This document shows, in pieces, positions 1-7,041 of a DNA stretch of 9,328 bases. This DNA comes from Deltaproteobacteria bacterium (GTDB lineage Bacteria > Desulfobacterota > Desulfobulbia > Desulfobulbales > Desulfocapsaceae), in contig JAJYAX010000038.1 of assembly GCA_021779275.1 (NCBI GenBank), forward strand, positions 1 through 9,328, read 5' to 3'. Position numbers and translations under genes: made by a program. The notes under the pieces are model-generated. The model was given only the letters and a program-made list of their open reading frames with translations, had not been told where the DNA came from and made no database searches. How positions within the stretch are numbered: the stretch's first letter is position 1; each line of letters begins with the position of its first letter.

Positions 1-1611
1 CTTCGTATCATGGCGCCCTATTGCGGCGGCGGTTTCGGCGGCAAGGACGGAATCACCGTCCAGAGCCTCTTGGGACTGGCGGCCCTCAGCTGTCCAGGAC
101 GTCCGGTGAAGATGTGGTGGCGGCGGGAGGAGAGTTTTCTGGCCGGGGCCAAGCGGCATCCGGCCCGGCTCTATTACCGGCTGGGGGCGGCAAAAGACGG
201 CAGGCTGCAGGCCTTGTCCGCCCGGATCTATTACGATACCGGGCCGTATGACCATCTGGGCGGAGTGGTGGCGGCACTCGGCCTTGAGCATGCCGGCGGG
301 CCCTATCGGATTCCCGACACCCATCTCCGGGTCTGGGCCGTCTATACCAACAACCCGCTGTCCGGGGCCTTTCGGGGCTTTGGCGTTCCCCAGGTCGCGA
401 CAGCCATGGAGTCGATGATGGACATGATGGCGGCCCGGCTCAATATCTCACCGCTTGAGATCCGTTTGCAGAACGCCTTGATCCGGGGGGATCGTTGTCC
501 GGCCGGGATCACGCGCCAGGGCTCCATCGGACTGACGGAATGCCTGCGGACGGTGCAGTCCCACCCGTTGTGGCAAGACCGGTCCCGCTGGCAGGCGGAG
601 GCCGGGCCATTGCGCAAAAGAGGTGCCGGTATTGCCTGCGTCTCTCACGGAATGGGCTACGGTCCGGTGGTGCCGGATTCGGCCACGGCGGGGATCGAGT
701 TGATGGAGGATGGCCGCTTTCGCATCCTGGCAGGCGTTGTCGACATGGGGCAGGGAAATGCGGCGACCTACCTGCAGATAGCCGGAGACATCCTCTCCCA
801 GCCGCCGGAGGGTATGGTGCTGGTGCTTCCGGATACGGACCGCACCTTTCCCTGCGGCTCTTCCTCGGCCAGCAGGACCACCTACACCTACGGAAACGCC
901 CTGATCGCAGCCGCCGGGACGCTGAAAAACCGCCTGTTGGCCAGGGCCGCCGACATGCTGATGATCGCGGGTCCTTCAGAATTGACGCTGGTCCCCGGCC
1001 GTATTCGGCATCTGCCCACCGGAAAGGAGGTGTCCTTGGTCCGTTTAGGGTGTCTGCTGAACCCGGCCGAGAGACTTGCGACCAGCCATTTTCGAGCCCC
1101 GCTCTCGAAAGAAGAGCCGACACCTGACGCCAACCTGCGCCTGCACGGCTTTCCCCATACCATCTTTTCTTACGCGGTGCATCTGGCCCGGCTGGAGGTG
1201 GATGAATTGACCGGCAAGGTGGCGGTGATCGACTACCTGACGGTGAGTGACTGCGGCCGCCTCATCAACCCGAAACTCTTCGAGGGTCAGCAGGAAGGCG
1301 CCGTGGCCCAGGGCCTGGGCTACGCCCTCAATGAAGACGTCATTGTCGACCAGGGCCGGATGCAGACCACGGACCTGACCACCTATATCATCCCGACGGC
1401 CTCGGACATGCCGGAGATCGAGTCTCTTGCGATACCCATTGCCGAGCATACCGGTCCTTACGGCCTGAAAGGGGCTGGTGAAATCGGCATCGACGCCCCG
1501 GCGGCGGCCGTCGCCAACGCCGTCTGCGATGCCTGCGGCCTGCGGCTGTACCGGTTTCCTTTAACTGCCGAGCGGATCCTGACGGCGCTGTCCAAAGGTA
1601 GCGAGAGATGA
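1..1611 (+). CDS. Xanthine dehydrogenase-family molybdenum hydroxylase, molybdopterin-binding large subunit (5' partial)
   Basis: Catalytic subunit that would bind the molybdenum-pterin cofactor and hydroxylate an aldehyde or N-heterocycle using water, passing electrons to the Fe-S/FAD subunit encoded next. The frame is open from base 1, and the residues before the first ATG (base 10) continue the family sequence, so the gene begins upstream; about 535 residues are visible, and full-length relatives are typically around 750 or more. Visible motifs are GGGFGGKD (bases 25-48), AFRGFG (367-384), DMGQG near 742-756, and KGAGEIG (from 1468) holding the catalytic glutamate at 1480-1482. By remembered alignment, bovine xanthine oxidase Glu802 is Asp here (46-48) and Arg880 is Leu (277-279), while Phe914 is kept (379-381). 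This argues against xanthine as substrate. The stop overlaps the next start as ATGA. The family call is firm; the substrate is unknown. Confidence 0.93.
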   Translation, partial: LRIMAPYCGGGFGGKDGITVQSLLGLAALSCPGRPVKMWWRREESFLAGAKRHPARLYYRLGAAKDGRLQALSARIYYDTGPYDHLGGVVAALGLEHAGGPYRIPDTHLRVWAVYTNNPLSGAFRGFGVPQVATAMESMMDMMAARLNISPLEIRLQNALIRGDRCPAGITRQGSIGLTECLRTVQSHPLWQDRSRWQAEAGPLRKRGAGIACVSHGMGYGPVVPDSATAGIELMEDGRFRILAGVVDMGQGNAATYLQIAGDILSQPPEGMVLVLPDTDRTFPCGSSSASRTTYTYGNALIAAAGTLKNRLLARAADMLMIAGPSELTLVPGRIRHLPTGKEVSLVRLGCLLNPAERLATSHFRAPLSKEEPTPDANLRLHGFPHTIFSYAVHLARLEVDELTGKVAVIDYLTVSDCGRLINPKLFEGQQEGAVAQGLGYALNEDVIVDQGRMQTTDLTTYIIPTASDMPEIESLAIPIAEHTGPYGLKGAGEIGIDAPAAAVANAVCDACGLRLYRFPLTAERILTALSKGSER

Positions 1612-3026
1612 AGATCGCATTTGAACTCAACGGCAAGGACATCTGCCTGGAGACCGCCGGCGACCGCCGGGCAGTGGATCTCTTGCGGGAGGATCTGAAC
1701 CTTACCGGCGCCAAAGAGGGTTGCGGCACCGGTGAATGCGGCGCCTGTACGATCCTGGTGGATGGACGAAGCCAATTGTCCTGCCTGATGCTTGCGGCCC
1801 AGCTGTCAGGCCGGAAGGTTGTCACCATAGAAGGCCTGGCGACGGCGGGAACCCTGCATCCGGTCCAGGCATCTTTTGCGGCGAACGGGGCGGTGCAATG
1901 CGGTTTTTGCACCCCCGGCATGGTCCTGACCGCAGTCGATCTTCTGGAACGCCATCCCCACCCCGGACGGCAAGAGGTGATCGCGGCTATCAGCGGCAAC
2001 CTCTGCCGCTGCACGGGGTACAAGAAGATCGTCGAGGCTATTGAGAGAGCCGGCCAGCCACCGGCCATGGAACTCTCTATCCAGAGGGAAATCGACCGGA
2101 TTCCATCGGCTGTCTCAACGGGTTCAACGGGAAGTCCTGAGCGCCCGGTCTTTGTCCCGGAATCGTTGGGCGACCTCTGGCGGCTTCTCTCCGATCATCC
2201 CGGCGCCCAGGTTTTAGCAGGCGGAACCGATTTGCTGGTTTGGCTCCGAAACGGACGGATCAATCCCTCGGCCCTGATCTGCCTGGAGCGGATCGAGGCC
2301 CTGCAGGGCATCAGCGAAAGCGATGACGGTGTGCGGATCGGCGCCGGCGTGACGCATGAAACGCTGCTCGAAAGTCCGGTGATCGGACGCCTCTTCCCGG
2401 TCCTGGCCCAGGCCGTAAAAACCCTGGGCTCGCCCCATATTCGCCGGACGGGGACCCTGGGCGGCAACATCATGACCGCCTCTCCGGCCGCCGACACCCT
2501 GCCGCCGCTCTCTGTCCTCGGGGCAAGCGTGGAACTGCAATCGCCCCAAGGTATCCGCTGTCTGCCGGTGGATACCTTTCTTGCAGGGCCGGGACGCACC
2601 GCATTGCTGCCGGGTGAAATTCTTGTCGCCGTCCGCATTCCCCGGCCAGCCGGAATCACCTTCCAGTACTTTGAAAAGGTCGGCCTTCGGGAGGCCATGG
2701 CCTGCGCTGTCGCCTCCCTGGCGGCCGTGCTTAAGGTTTCGGATTCCGGCATAATCGAATTCGCCCGCCTCGCCTGGGGAAGTGTCGGCCCCACCGTGGT
2801 GCGCTTGCCGGAAATAGAATCGGCTCTTGCCGGGCGCCCCTTTACCCGGGAGACCTTTCAGGCGGTGGTTCCGCTGGTAGGGCGGCGCCTCTCTCCGATC
2901 AATGATGTCCGGGCCAGCGCCGCTTACCGAAGGCTGGTTGCCGCCAACCTGTTGTTGCGTCTGCCGGCGGTTTTCCCCTCCTGCATGCCCGGTTTCGCCG
3001 GCCAGTTTCCGGAGGGAGGAACATGA
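1608..3026 (+). CDS. Fused [2Fe-2S] and FAD-binding subunit of the molybdenum hydroxylase
   Basis: Electron-transfer partner of the upstream large subunit: two [2Fe-2S] clusters relay electrons from molybdenum to FAD. The 472-residue protein carries a ferredoxin-like domain (about 1-80, Cys39, 44, 47, 59), an all-helical [2Fe-2S] domain (about 85-150, Cys98, 101, 133, 135 in CGFC and CRC motifs), a linker rich in Ser, Thr and Gly (about 155-178), an FAD domain (about 180-345, with LAGGTDLL at 203-210 and TLGGNIMTASPAAD at 283-296) and a CO-dehydrogenase-flavoprotein-type C-terminal domain (about 350-450). All eight cluster cysteines are present. The fusion resembles bacterial XdhA-type subunits, but here it lies downstream of the molybdenum subunit. 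The ATG overlaps the preceding stop by 4 nt, so translation is probably coupled. Whether the electron acceptor is NAD or something else cannot be read from the sequence. Confidence 0.95.
   Translation: MKIAFELNGKDICLETAGDRRAVDLLREDLNLTGAKEGCGTGECGACTILVDGRSQLSCLMLAAQLSGRKVVTIEGLATAGTLHPVQASFAANGAVQCGFCTPGMVLTAVDLLERHPHPGRQEVIAAISGNLCRCTGYKKIVEAIERAGQPPAMELSIQREIDRIPSAVSTGSTGSPERPVFVPESLGDLWRLLSDHPGAQVLAGGTDLLVWLRNGRINPSALICLERIEALQGISESDDGVRIGAGVTHETLLESPVIGRLFPVLAQAVKTLGSPHIRRTGTLGGNIMTASPAADTLPPLSVLGASVELQSPQGIRCLPVDTFLAGPGRTALLPGEILVAVRIPRPAGITFQYFEKVGLREAMACAVASLAAVLKVSDSGIIEFARLAWGSVGPTVVRLPEIESALAGRPFTRETFQAVVPLVGRRLSPINDVRASAAYRRLVAANLLLRLPAVFPSCMPGFAGQFPEGGT
2115..2132 (+). repeat. 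Two 9-bp tandem units in the interdomain linker
   Basis: TCAACGGGT is followed directly by TCAACGGGA, encoding Ser-Thr-Gly twice (residues 170-175) within the flexible linker between the Fe-S and FAD halves of the fused subunit. It keeps the frame. It is probably a simple linker duplication with no regulatory role. Confidence 0.6.
3011..3020 (+). promoter_or_regulatory. Strong Shine-Dalgarno site for the MFS gene
   Basis: GGAGGGAGGA lies 2 nt before the ATG at 3023, with the GGAGG core at 3011-3015 better spaced. It sits inside the last codons of the fused Fe-S/FAD gene and supports the 3023 start, which also forms an ATGA overlap. Confidence 0.7.
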
Positions 3027-4261
3027 TTGAGACCAAATCATCATCCCCGGTAGCGGAAACCGCCGATACGCCCCTGCTCGGCCAACTCCTGTCCCGGAAA
3101 TTTCTTTGCCTGATGGCCGCGGCCTTTTTGGCCTATGCCAACATCTCCGTCTTCTTCGGCTTTGTCGATTATCTGCATACGTTGCCGGTTCCGCCTGCCG
3201 ATTACGGCCTGCTCATCGGCGCGCTTGCCGCCGTATCCCTGATCGTCCGTCCGATTATCAGCCCCTTTTTCCACTCTGGAAACGCGAGAGGGCTGCTGTT
3301 TCTGGGCGTCGGCCTTGCCGTTTGCTCTCTTGCCGCCTACACCCTGGCCACCGGTTTCTGGAGCCTGCTGCTGGTCCGCTGTCTGCACGGGATTTCCTTC
3401 GCGGTCCTGGGCACGGCCCTGATGACCCTGATCGTGGAGGTCATCCCCAGGGAAAAGAGCGCCCAGTTTTTCGGATATCTGGCGGTGGCCACCCTGCTGC
3501 CCAACACCCTTGTGCCCCCATTCCTGCCGTTTCTGGAGGCGCATCTGGGCGGATTCAACCGGATTCTCCTCGTGTTTGCAGCCCTCACCCTTCTCATCTT
3601 CCCCCTGGTCTTCGCGGTGACTGGAAAAGGTCAGGAAAGAAAGGCGCAGGACGGTTCATCCGCACTCACTGGCCGCGAGATCATCCGGAATCTGCAGGAT
3701 ATGCAGGTCCTGCGAATTCTGGCCGCCATGCTGCTGCTCTACTGCGGCCACGCCCTGGTCTTTTTTTTCCTGGACGGTTACGGTAAATATATAAAGATAG
3801 CCTATACAGGGGTTTTCCTGACCCTCTCGACCGTGGGCGAGATCGGCATTCGCGTCATCGCCGGTTCCGTCTTCGACCGGATGGATAAAGGCCGCCTGGC
3901 GGCCTGGAGTTTGCTAGGCCTGGGCCTGGCGTATATTGTCCTGGCATCTGTATCCGGCAAGTGGATTTTCTTCTCCCTGGGCCTGGTCTTCGGGTTGGGC
4001 TGGGGTGTCGCCATGCCGGTCTTCAACGGCCTGATGTTCGATGTCTCACAACCTCGATTCCGGGCCTTCAATATCAACCTGGGCCTGCAGATGTTCCAGG
4101 CCGGTTTTTTCCTGGGTCCACTGATCGGCGCCCCACTGCTTGCCCGCCTGGGCTATGGGGTGCTCTATATGTTCTGCGCCGGCATGAGTCTGCTGGCCGC
4201 AGTCCTCATGTTGGGAAAAGGAGAGGAGAAAAATGCCGAACGATCCAAAGATGGAGTATGA
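3023..4261 (+). CDS. Major facilitator superfamily transporter, 12 membrane segments
   Basis: Predicted inner-membrane secondary transporter of 412 residues, a usual MFS length. About twelve hydrophobic segments can be placed: roughly 28-50, 62-80, 89-108, 112-134, 149-169 and 178-199, then a polar central loop at 200-228, then 229-250, 262-281, 291-310, 313-333, 353-371 and 376-397. GSVFDRMDKGR (281-291), in the loop between segments 8 and 9, resembles the MFS motif A repeat; the usual motif A between segments 2 and 3 is degenerate. The start has a strong ribosome site and a 4-nt overlap with the upstream flavoprotein gene. The 3' end overlaps the acetyltransferase gene by 29 nt. The context suggests uptake of the hydroxylase substrate or export of its product, but the sequence does not reveal the substrate or direction. 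T8 runs at 3761-3768 within the gene without breaking the frame. Confidence 0.9.
   Translation: MIETKSSSPVAETADTPLLGQLLSRKFLCLMAAAFLAYANISVFFGFVDYLHTLPVPPADYGLLIGALAAVSLIVRPIISPFFHSGNARGLLFLGVGLAVCSLAAYTLATGFWSLLLVRCLHGISFAVLGTALMTLIVEVIPREKSAQFFGYLAVATLLPNTLVPPFLPFLEAHLGGFNRILLVFAALTLLIFPLVFAVTGKGQERKAQDGSSALTGREIIRNLQDMQVLRILAAMLLLYCGHALVFFFLDGYGKYIKIAYTGVFLTLSTVGEIGIRVIAGSVFDRMDKGRLAAWSLLGLGLAYIVLASVSGKWIFFSLGLVFGLGWGVAMPVFNGLMFDVSQPRFRAFNINLGLQMFQAGFFLGPLIGAPLLARLGYGVLYMFCAGMSLLAAVLMLGKGEEKNAERSKDGV
4218..4228 (+). promoter_or_regulatory. Shine-Dalgarno site for the GNAT gene, inside the MFS gene
   Basis: AAGGAGAGGAG lies 4 nt before the ATG at 4233 and supports a start 29 nt before the MFS stop. 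Its strength suggests the acetyltransferase can be initiated on its own and not only by coupling. Confidence 0.65.
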
Positions 4262-5282
4262 TATCCCGGCAGGCCAGGAATGGGAGGTCCGGAGGTTCCA
4301 CCCCGAGGATGCCGAAGGGGTGGTGCGCCTCTTTCACTCGGTCTACGGGGCCGGCTATCCGGTCAGGACCTATATGGAGCCGCAGCTGCTGATCGCGGAA
4401 AATGCCGCCAATCGCACCATTTCCAGTGTGGTCAAGACCAGAAGGGGAGATATCGTCGGCCACACGGCGCTGTTCAACAGCGCGCCGCATCCGGGGACCT
4501 ATGAATCCGGGGCCGGTGTGGTTCATGCGGCCTACCGTGGCGGAAAAGGAATTTTCACCCGGGTAGTAGCCCACGGACTTGAGCTTGCCGCCACCCTGCC
4601 GGGTGTGGATGCCGTCTTCGGCGAGCCGGTCTGTAATCATCCCTTCAGCCAGAAGATGTCGATTCGTCTGGGCTTTATCCCTCGGGCCTTGGAGGTGGAT
4701 CTGATGCCTGCCGCGGCCTATGTTCAAGAGGGAAGCGCCGCCGGCCGGGTGGCTGCGTTTCTTGATTTCCATACCTGCACCAAAAAGCCCCACCCGGTCT
4801 ATCTGCCGAAGGTCTATCAGGAGGAACTCGGTTTTCTTTATGAAGACCTGGGAGACGAGCGGGATTTCCTCTTCGTAGAAGACGGCCCGCTCATCGGCAC
4901 TGTCACCGACATCAGGTCCCGGGTCTTTGATTTTGCCGGTGTGGCCAGGGTTGCAGTCCATGCAGCGGGGCCTGATTTTGCCGCCCGGTTGGAGGCGCTG
5001 GAAAAAGACCTGCAGGCACAGGGGGTGCTGGTCATTCAACTCTGGTTGAACCTGGCCGGACCCTGGGTTGGCGGAGCGGTGCAAGCCATACGTGACAACG
5101 GATATTTTCTGGGTGGCGCTCTCCCGCGCTGGTTTGACACCGATGGCCTGTTGATGCAAAAGATCGGCAAGCGTCCGGATTGGGAAGGTATTCTGACTGA
5201 AAATGATCGCTATAAAAAAATCCTCGAAATGGTTCGAGCCGATTGGGAGAGATCGAACAAGGAGAAACGTGATGGAAATTGA
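4233..5282 (+). CDS. GNAT-family acetyltransferase-like protein with an extra C-terminal half
   Basis: Predicted soluble 349-residue protein. The N-terminal half (about 18-155) reads as a GNAT fold: WEVRRFHPEDAEGV opens the domain, IVGHTALF (74-81) fits strands 2-3, and GAGVVHAAYRGGKGIFTRVVAHGLE (93-117) fits strand 4, the acetyl-CoA pyrophosphate loop (R102-G103-G104-K105-G106, a variant of the R/Q-x-x-G-x-G/A signature) and helix 3. The residues 180-330 do not match anything I recognise firmly; the spacing would allow a degenerate second GNAT lobe. The protein is about twice the length of a single-domain GNAT. It lies between the transporter and the STAS gene, overlapping both (29 and 11 nt), so it should be made together with the partner-switch proteins. 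It may be an effector that acetylates a protein or small molecule under control of the switch, or a detoxifying enzyme for the catabolic genes. The substrate is unknown. Confidence 0.72.
   Translation: MPNDPKMEYDIPAGQEWEVRRFHPEDAEGVVRLFHSVYGAGYPVRTYMEPQLLIAENAANRTISSVVKTRRGDIVGHTALFNSAPHPGTYESGAGVVHAAYRGGKGIFTRVVAHGLELAATLPGVDAVFGEPVCNHPFSQKMSIRLGFIPRALEVDLMPAAAYVQEGSAAGRVAAFLDFHTCTKKPHPVYLPKVYQEELGFLYEDLGDERDFLFVEDGPLIGTVTDIRSRVFDFAGVARVAVHAAGPDFAARLEALEKDLQAQGVLVIQLWLNLAGPWVGGAVQAIRDNGYFLGGALPRWFDTDGLLMQKIGKRPDWEGILTENDRYKKILEMVRADWERSNKEKRDGN
5259..5264 (+). promoter_or_regulatory. Shine-Dalgarno site fixing the STAS start at 5272
   Basis: AAGGAG sits 7 nt before the ATG at 5272. The frame is open further upstream to an ATG at 5203, but the extra 23 residues are basic, fall outside the STAS fold and lie wholly inside the acetyltransferase gene, so the internal ATG is preferred. 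Confidence 0.75.
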
Positions 5283-5604
5283 TGTGCAGGTGGAAGGAAA
5301 GGCTCTGGTTGCCTGCGTCCGGGGCCGGGTGGATACGGTTTCGGCTGCGGCCTTTGAGAAGGGCCTGGCCTACGCCTTGAGCCGGGAGGAAAAGTGGCTG
5401 GTGTTCGACCTCTCCGGATTGGAATACATCAGCAGCGCCGGGCTCCGTGTCTTTCTGACCACCGCCAGGAAATTGAAAGCCAAGGGGGGGGATATCCGTC
5501 TTGCCGCGGCCCAAGGCTCGGTCAAAAAGGTGTTTCAGGTCTCCGGGTTTTTCACTCTCTTCAAGCACCTCGACACCAAAGAGGCGGCACTTGCAACGAT
5601 CTGA
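5272..5604 (+). CDS. STAS-domain anti-sigma factor antagonist (SpoIIAA/RsbV type)
   Basis: Cytoplasmic switch protein of 110 residues, the usual length of a single STAS domain. Unphosphorylated, proteins of this type bind the cognate serine kinase and release its target; phosphorylated, they let go. The core is LVFDLSGLEYISSAGLRVFL (43-62). By alignment with RsbV and SpoIIAA, the phosphorylated residue is Ser55, the second serine of SSAGL. The following helix and strand (KLKAKGGDIRLAA, 67-80) and VFQVSGFFTLFKHLDT (about 86-101) complete a canonical fold. It overlaps the acetyltransferase gene by 11 nt and the kinase gene by 14 nt, the classic antagonist-kinase gene order. A G8 homopolymer (5484-5491) encodes part of the conserved Lys-Gly-Gly turn; the frame is intact as given. 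The bound partner is most likely the next gene product. Confidence 0.95.
   Translation: MEIDVQVEGKALVACVRGRVDTVSAAAFEKGLAYALSREEKWLVFDLSGLEYISSAGLRVFLTTARKLKAKGGDIRLAAAQGSVKKVFQVSGFFTLFKHLDTKEAALATI
5578..5584 (+). promoter_or_regulatory. Ribosome binding site deciding the TTG start of the kinase gene
   Basis: AAAGAGG ends 6 nt before an in-frame TTG at 5591. Starting there gives a 149-residue kinase whose first strand begins at about residue 10, as usual for RsbW-like proteins. No ATG or GTG in frame is available near the start of the domain. Confidence 0.6.
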
Positions 5605-6040
5605 CCCGCCTGGCGGAGCGGTTTTCATCGAGCTTCCGGCCAGACTTGAAAATCTGCAGGCATTCATCGCGCCGGTTCTTGCCGTGGCGCGGGCGCTTCC
5701 TCTGGGTGAAGAGCGATGCAGCAACCTGGAACTGGCCCTGGAGGAGAGCCTGGTGAATATCTGCAACTACGCCTACCCGGACAGGGACGGCACGGTGCGG
5801 ATTTCATCCCGGCCGGAACAAGACCGCCTGATAGTCGGCATTGAGGATAATGGAATTGCCTTTTCTCTTGTCGAGGCCGCCGTTCCCGATCTGTCCGTGG
5901 ACCTCCCGGACCGTAAGATAGGCGGCCTGGGGGTTCATCTGGTTCGCAGCCTGATGGACGAGGTCCGTTATCGGCGGGAGGCGGACCGGAACCTGCTGGA
6001 ACTGGTCCTCTTCTTTCACGATGCCGAGGTTTCCACATGA
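5591..6040 (+). CDS. RsbW/SpoIIAB-type serine protein kinase (anti-sigma factor, HATPase_c_2)
   Basis: Cytoplasmic GHKL-fold kinase that would phosphorylate the upstream STAS protein on Ser55 and sequester a further partner when the STAS protein is phosphorylated. With the TTG start at 5591 it has 149 residues, typical for the family. Visible ATP-site motifs are the N box LALEESLVNICNYAYP (48-63; Glu51/Glu52 and Asn56), the G1 box VGIEDNGIAF (82-91; Asp86 and Gly88), and the G2 box KIGGLGVHLVRSLMDEV (109-125; Gly111, Gly112, Gly114). A longer frame back to 5501 is open, but its extra residues only shadow the STAS gene and do not resemble the family. It overlaps the STAS gene by 14 nt and the binding-protein gene by 4 nt (ATGA). 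No sigma factor gene is visible nearby, so its sequestered target is not known. Confidence 0.93.
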   Translation: MQRSDPPGGAVFIELPARLENLQAFIAPVLAVARALPLGEERCSNLELALEESLVNICNYAYPDRDGTVRISSRPEQDRLIVGIEDNGIAFSLVEAAVPDLSVDLPDRKIGGLGVHLVRSLMDEVRYRREADRNLLELVLFFHDAEVST

Positions 6041-7041
6041 TCAGGACTAGACGCCCCCTGCTGAGGCTTCTCCTCCTCGTCTGGGTGCTCCTCAGCTGCT
6101 CCAGGGCTCTCGCAGTCGAACCGCCGGGTCTGAAAAAAATCTCCTTTCTGCCGCAATGGCTGCCCCAGGCGCAGTTTGCCGGATATTATATGGCGCAGCA
6201 TAAAGGCTATTATCGGGCGCACGGCATCGAGTTGACCATTATCCAAGGCGGACCGTCGCGATCTCCCACGGAGTATCTGAAGGAGAAAAAGGCGGATATC
6301 GTCACCCTCTGGCTTTCTTCGGCGCTGCAACTCACAGCCCAGGGGGTGGATGTGGTCAATGTCGGGCAGATCATGCCGCGCTCGGCCCTGATGCTGGTCG
6401 CCAAGACGAGTTCGGGGATCAAGACCCCTGCGGATATGAACGGAAAGAAAATTGCGCTGTGGCCGGCCGACTTTCAGATCCAGCCCAAGGCCTTTTTCGA
6501 CAAATTCGATCTCACGGTGCAGATAGTAACCACCGAGAGTCCGGTCAACCTCTTTCTGCGGGACGGGGTGCAGGTCTCCTCGCTGATGTGGTACAACGAA
6601 TATCACACCTTGATCAACTCCGGGCTCGACCCGCAGGAGATGCAGCTTTTTTCCTTCGATGATTATGGTCTCAATTTCCCGGAGGACGGTCTCTATCTGT
6701 TACGGGAGACCTTCGAGAAGGACCGGGAAGCCGCCTGCGCCTTTGCCGCCGCATCCATGGAGGGATGGCATTATGCCTTCGCCCACCCCGAGGAGGCCGT
6801 CGATTTGATGGTTTCAATCATGGAGGCAGCTCATATCCCGGCAAACAGGGTGCATCAGCGCTGGATGCTCGACCGGATACGTGATCTGACGATGCCGGAC
6901 GCGAAAGGCCATCAGATGGGGGATTTACAGGTCGAAGATTATCAGCGGGTCGGCGATGTTCTCGTTGCCAACGGGCTGATAAAGAGTGTTCCCCCTTTCG
7001 CATCGTTTTTCGAAAAGTGTACGCAACATGATCAAAAGTAG
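6037..7041 (+). CDS. NMT1/THI5-like periplasmic solute-binding protein without a transporter
   Basis: Exported ligand-binding protein of 334 residues. The N-terminus has a basic start (RTRR), a leucine-rich core (8-19) and a likely signal peptidase I site after Ala26 (SRALA|VEP). Cys21 after LLS is a weaker lipoprotein alternative. The mature start, ISFLPQWLPQAQFAGYYMAQHKGYY (35-59), is the hallmark first strand and helix of the NMT1/THI5 family, followed by the sampling segment EYLKEKKADIVTLW (79-92) and PADMNGKKIALWP (131-143). Relatives include binding proteins for thiamine or riboflavin precursors, sulfonates and similar small molecules, and NMT1 domains also occur as sensor modules in signalling proteins. 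No permease or ATPase gene lies beside it. It sits between the switch kinase and the phosphatase gene, overlapping them by 4 and 14 nt, so a role as a periplasmic ligand-presenting sensor subunit is more likely than transport. The ligand is unknown. The ribosome site GAGG is at 6026-6029. Confidence 0.88.
   Translation: MIRTRRPLLRLLLLVWVLLSCSRALAVEPPGLKKISFLPQWLPQAQFAGYYMAQHKGYYRAHGIELTIIQGGPSRSPTEYLKEKKADIVTLWLSSALQLTAQGVDVVNVGQIMPRSALMLVAKTSSGIKTPADMNGKKIALWPADFQIQPKAFFDKFDLTVQIVTTESPVNLFLRDGVQVSSLMWYNEYHTLINSGLDPQEMQLFSFDDYGLNFPEDGLYLLRETFEKDREAACAFAAASMEGWHYAFAHPEEAVDLMVSIMEAAHIPANRVHQRWMLDRIRDLTMPDAKGHQMGDLQVEDYQRVGDVLVANGLIKSVPPFASFFEKCTQHDQK

Noticed and set aside
1..3026. Naming the genes as xanthine dehydrogenase xdhA/xdhB
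   Set aside because: The fold and cofactors match, but the purine-contacting residues do not appear conserved and the N-terminal part is missing, so the specific symbols would overstate the evidence.
3761..3768. T8 tract in the MFS gene as a phase-variation site
   Set aside because: It encodes Phe-Phe-Phe in a membrane segment where such runs are expected; the frame is intact and no other sign of variability is present.
2214..5159. Long open frames on the - strand (for example 2214-3044 and 4206-5159, also 509-1123 and 1388-2068)
   Set aside because: They lie antisense to strongly supported genes, have low-complexity Arg/Gly/Pro-rich translations with no recognisable motifs, and are expected in GC-rich coding DNA.
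6097..6099. Lipoprotein cysteine (Cys21) in the binding protein
   Set aside because: LLSC is a poor lipobox, and SRALA|VEP five residues later fits signal peptidase I better. Membrane anchoring is not excluded.
6986..7027. Longer N-terminus of the phosphatase from the GTG at 6986
   Set aside because: It would deepen the overlap with the binding-protein gene to 56 nt and add 14 residues before a compact basic start and membrane segment; ATG 7028 is the simpler choice, though neither has a strong ribosome site.
6037..7041. Thiamine-pyrimidine or riboflavin uptake protein
   Set aside because: The family resemblance is real, but there is no permease or ATPase nearby and the neighbours are signalling genes, so naming a transport substrate is not justified.
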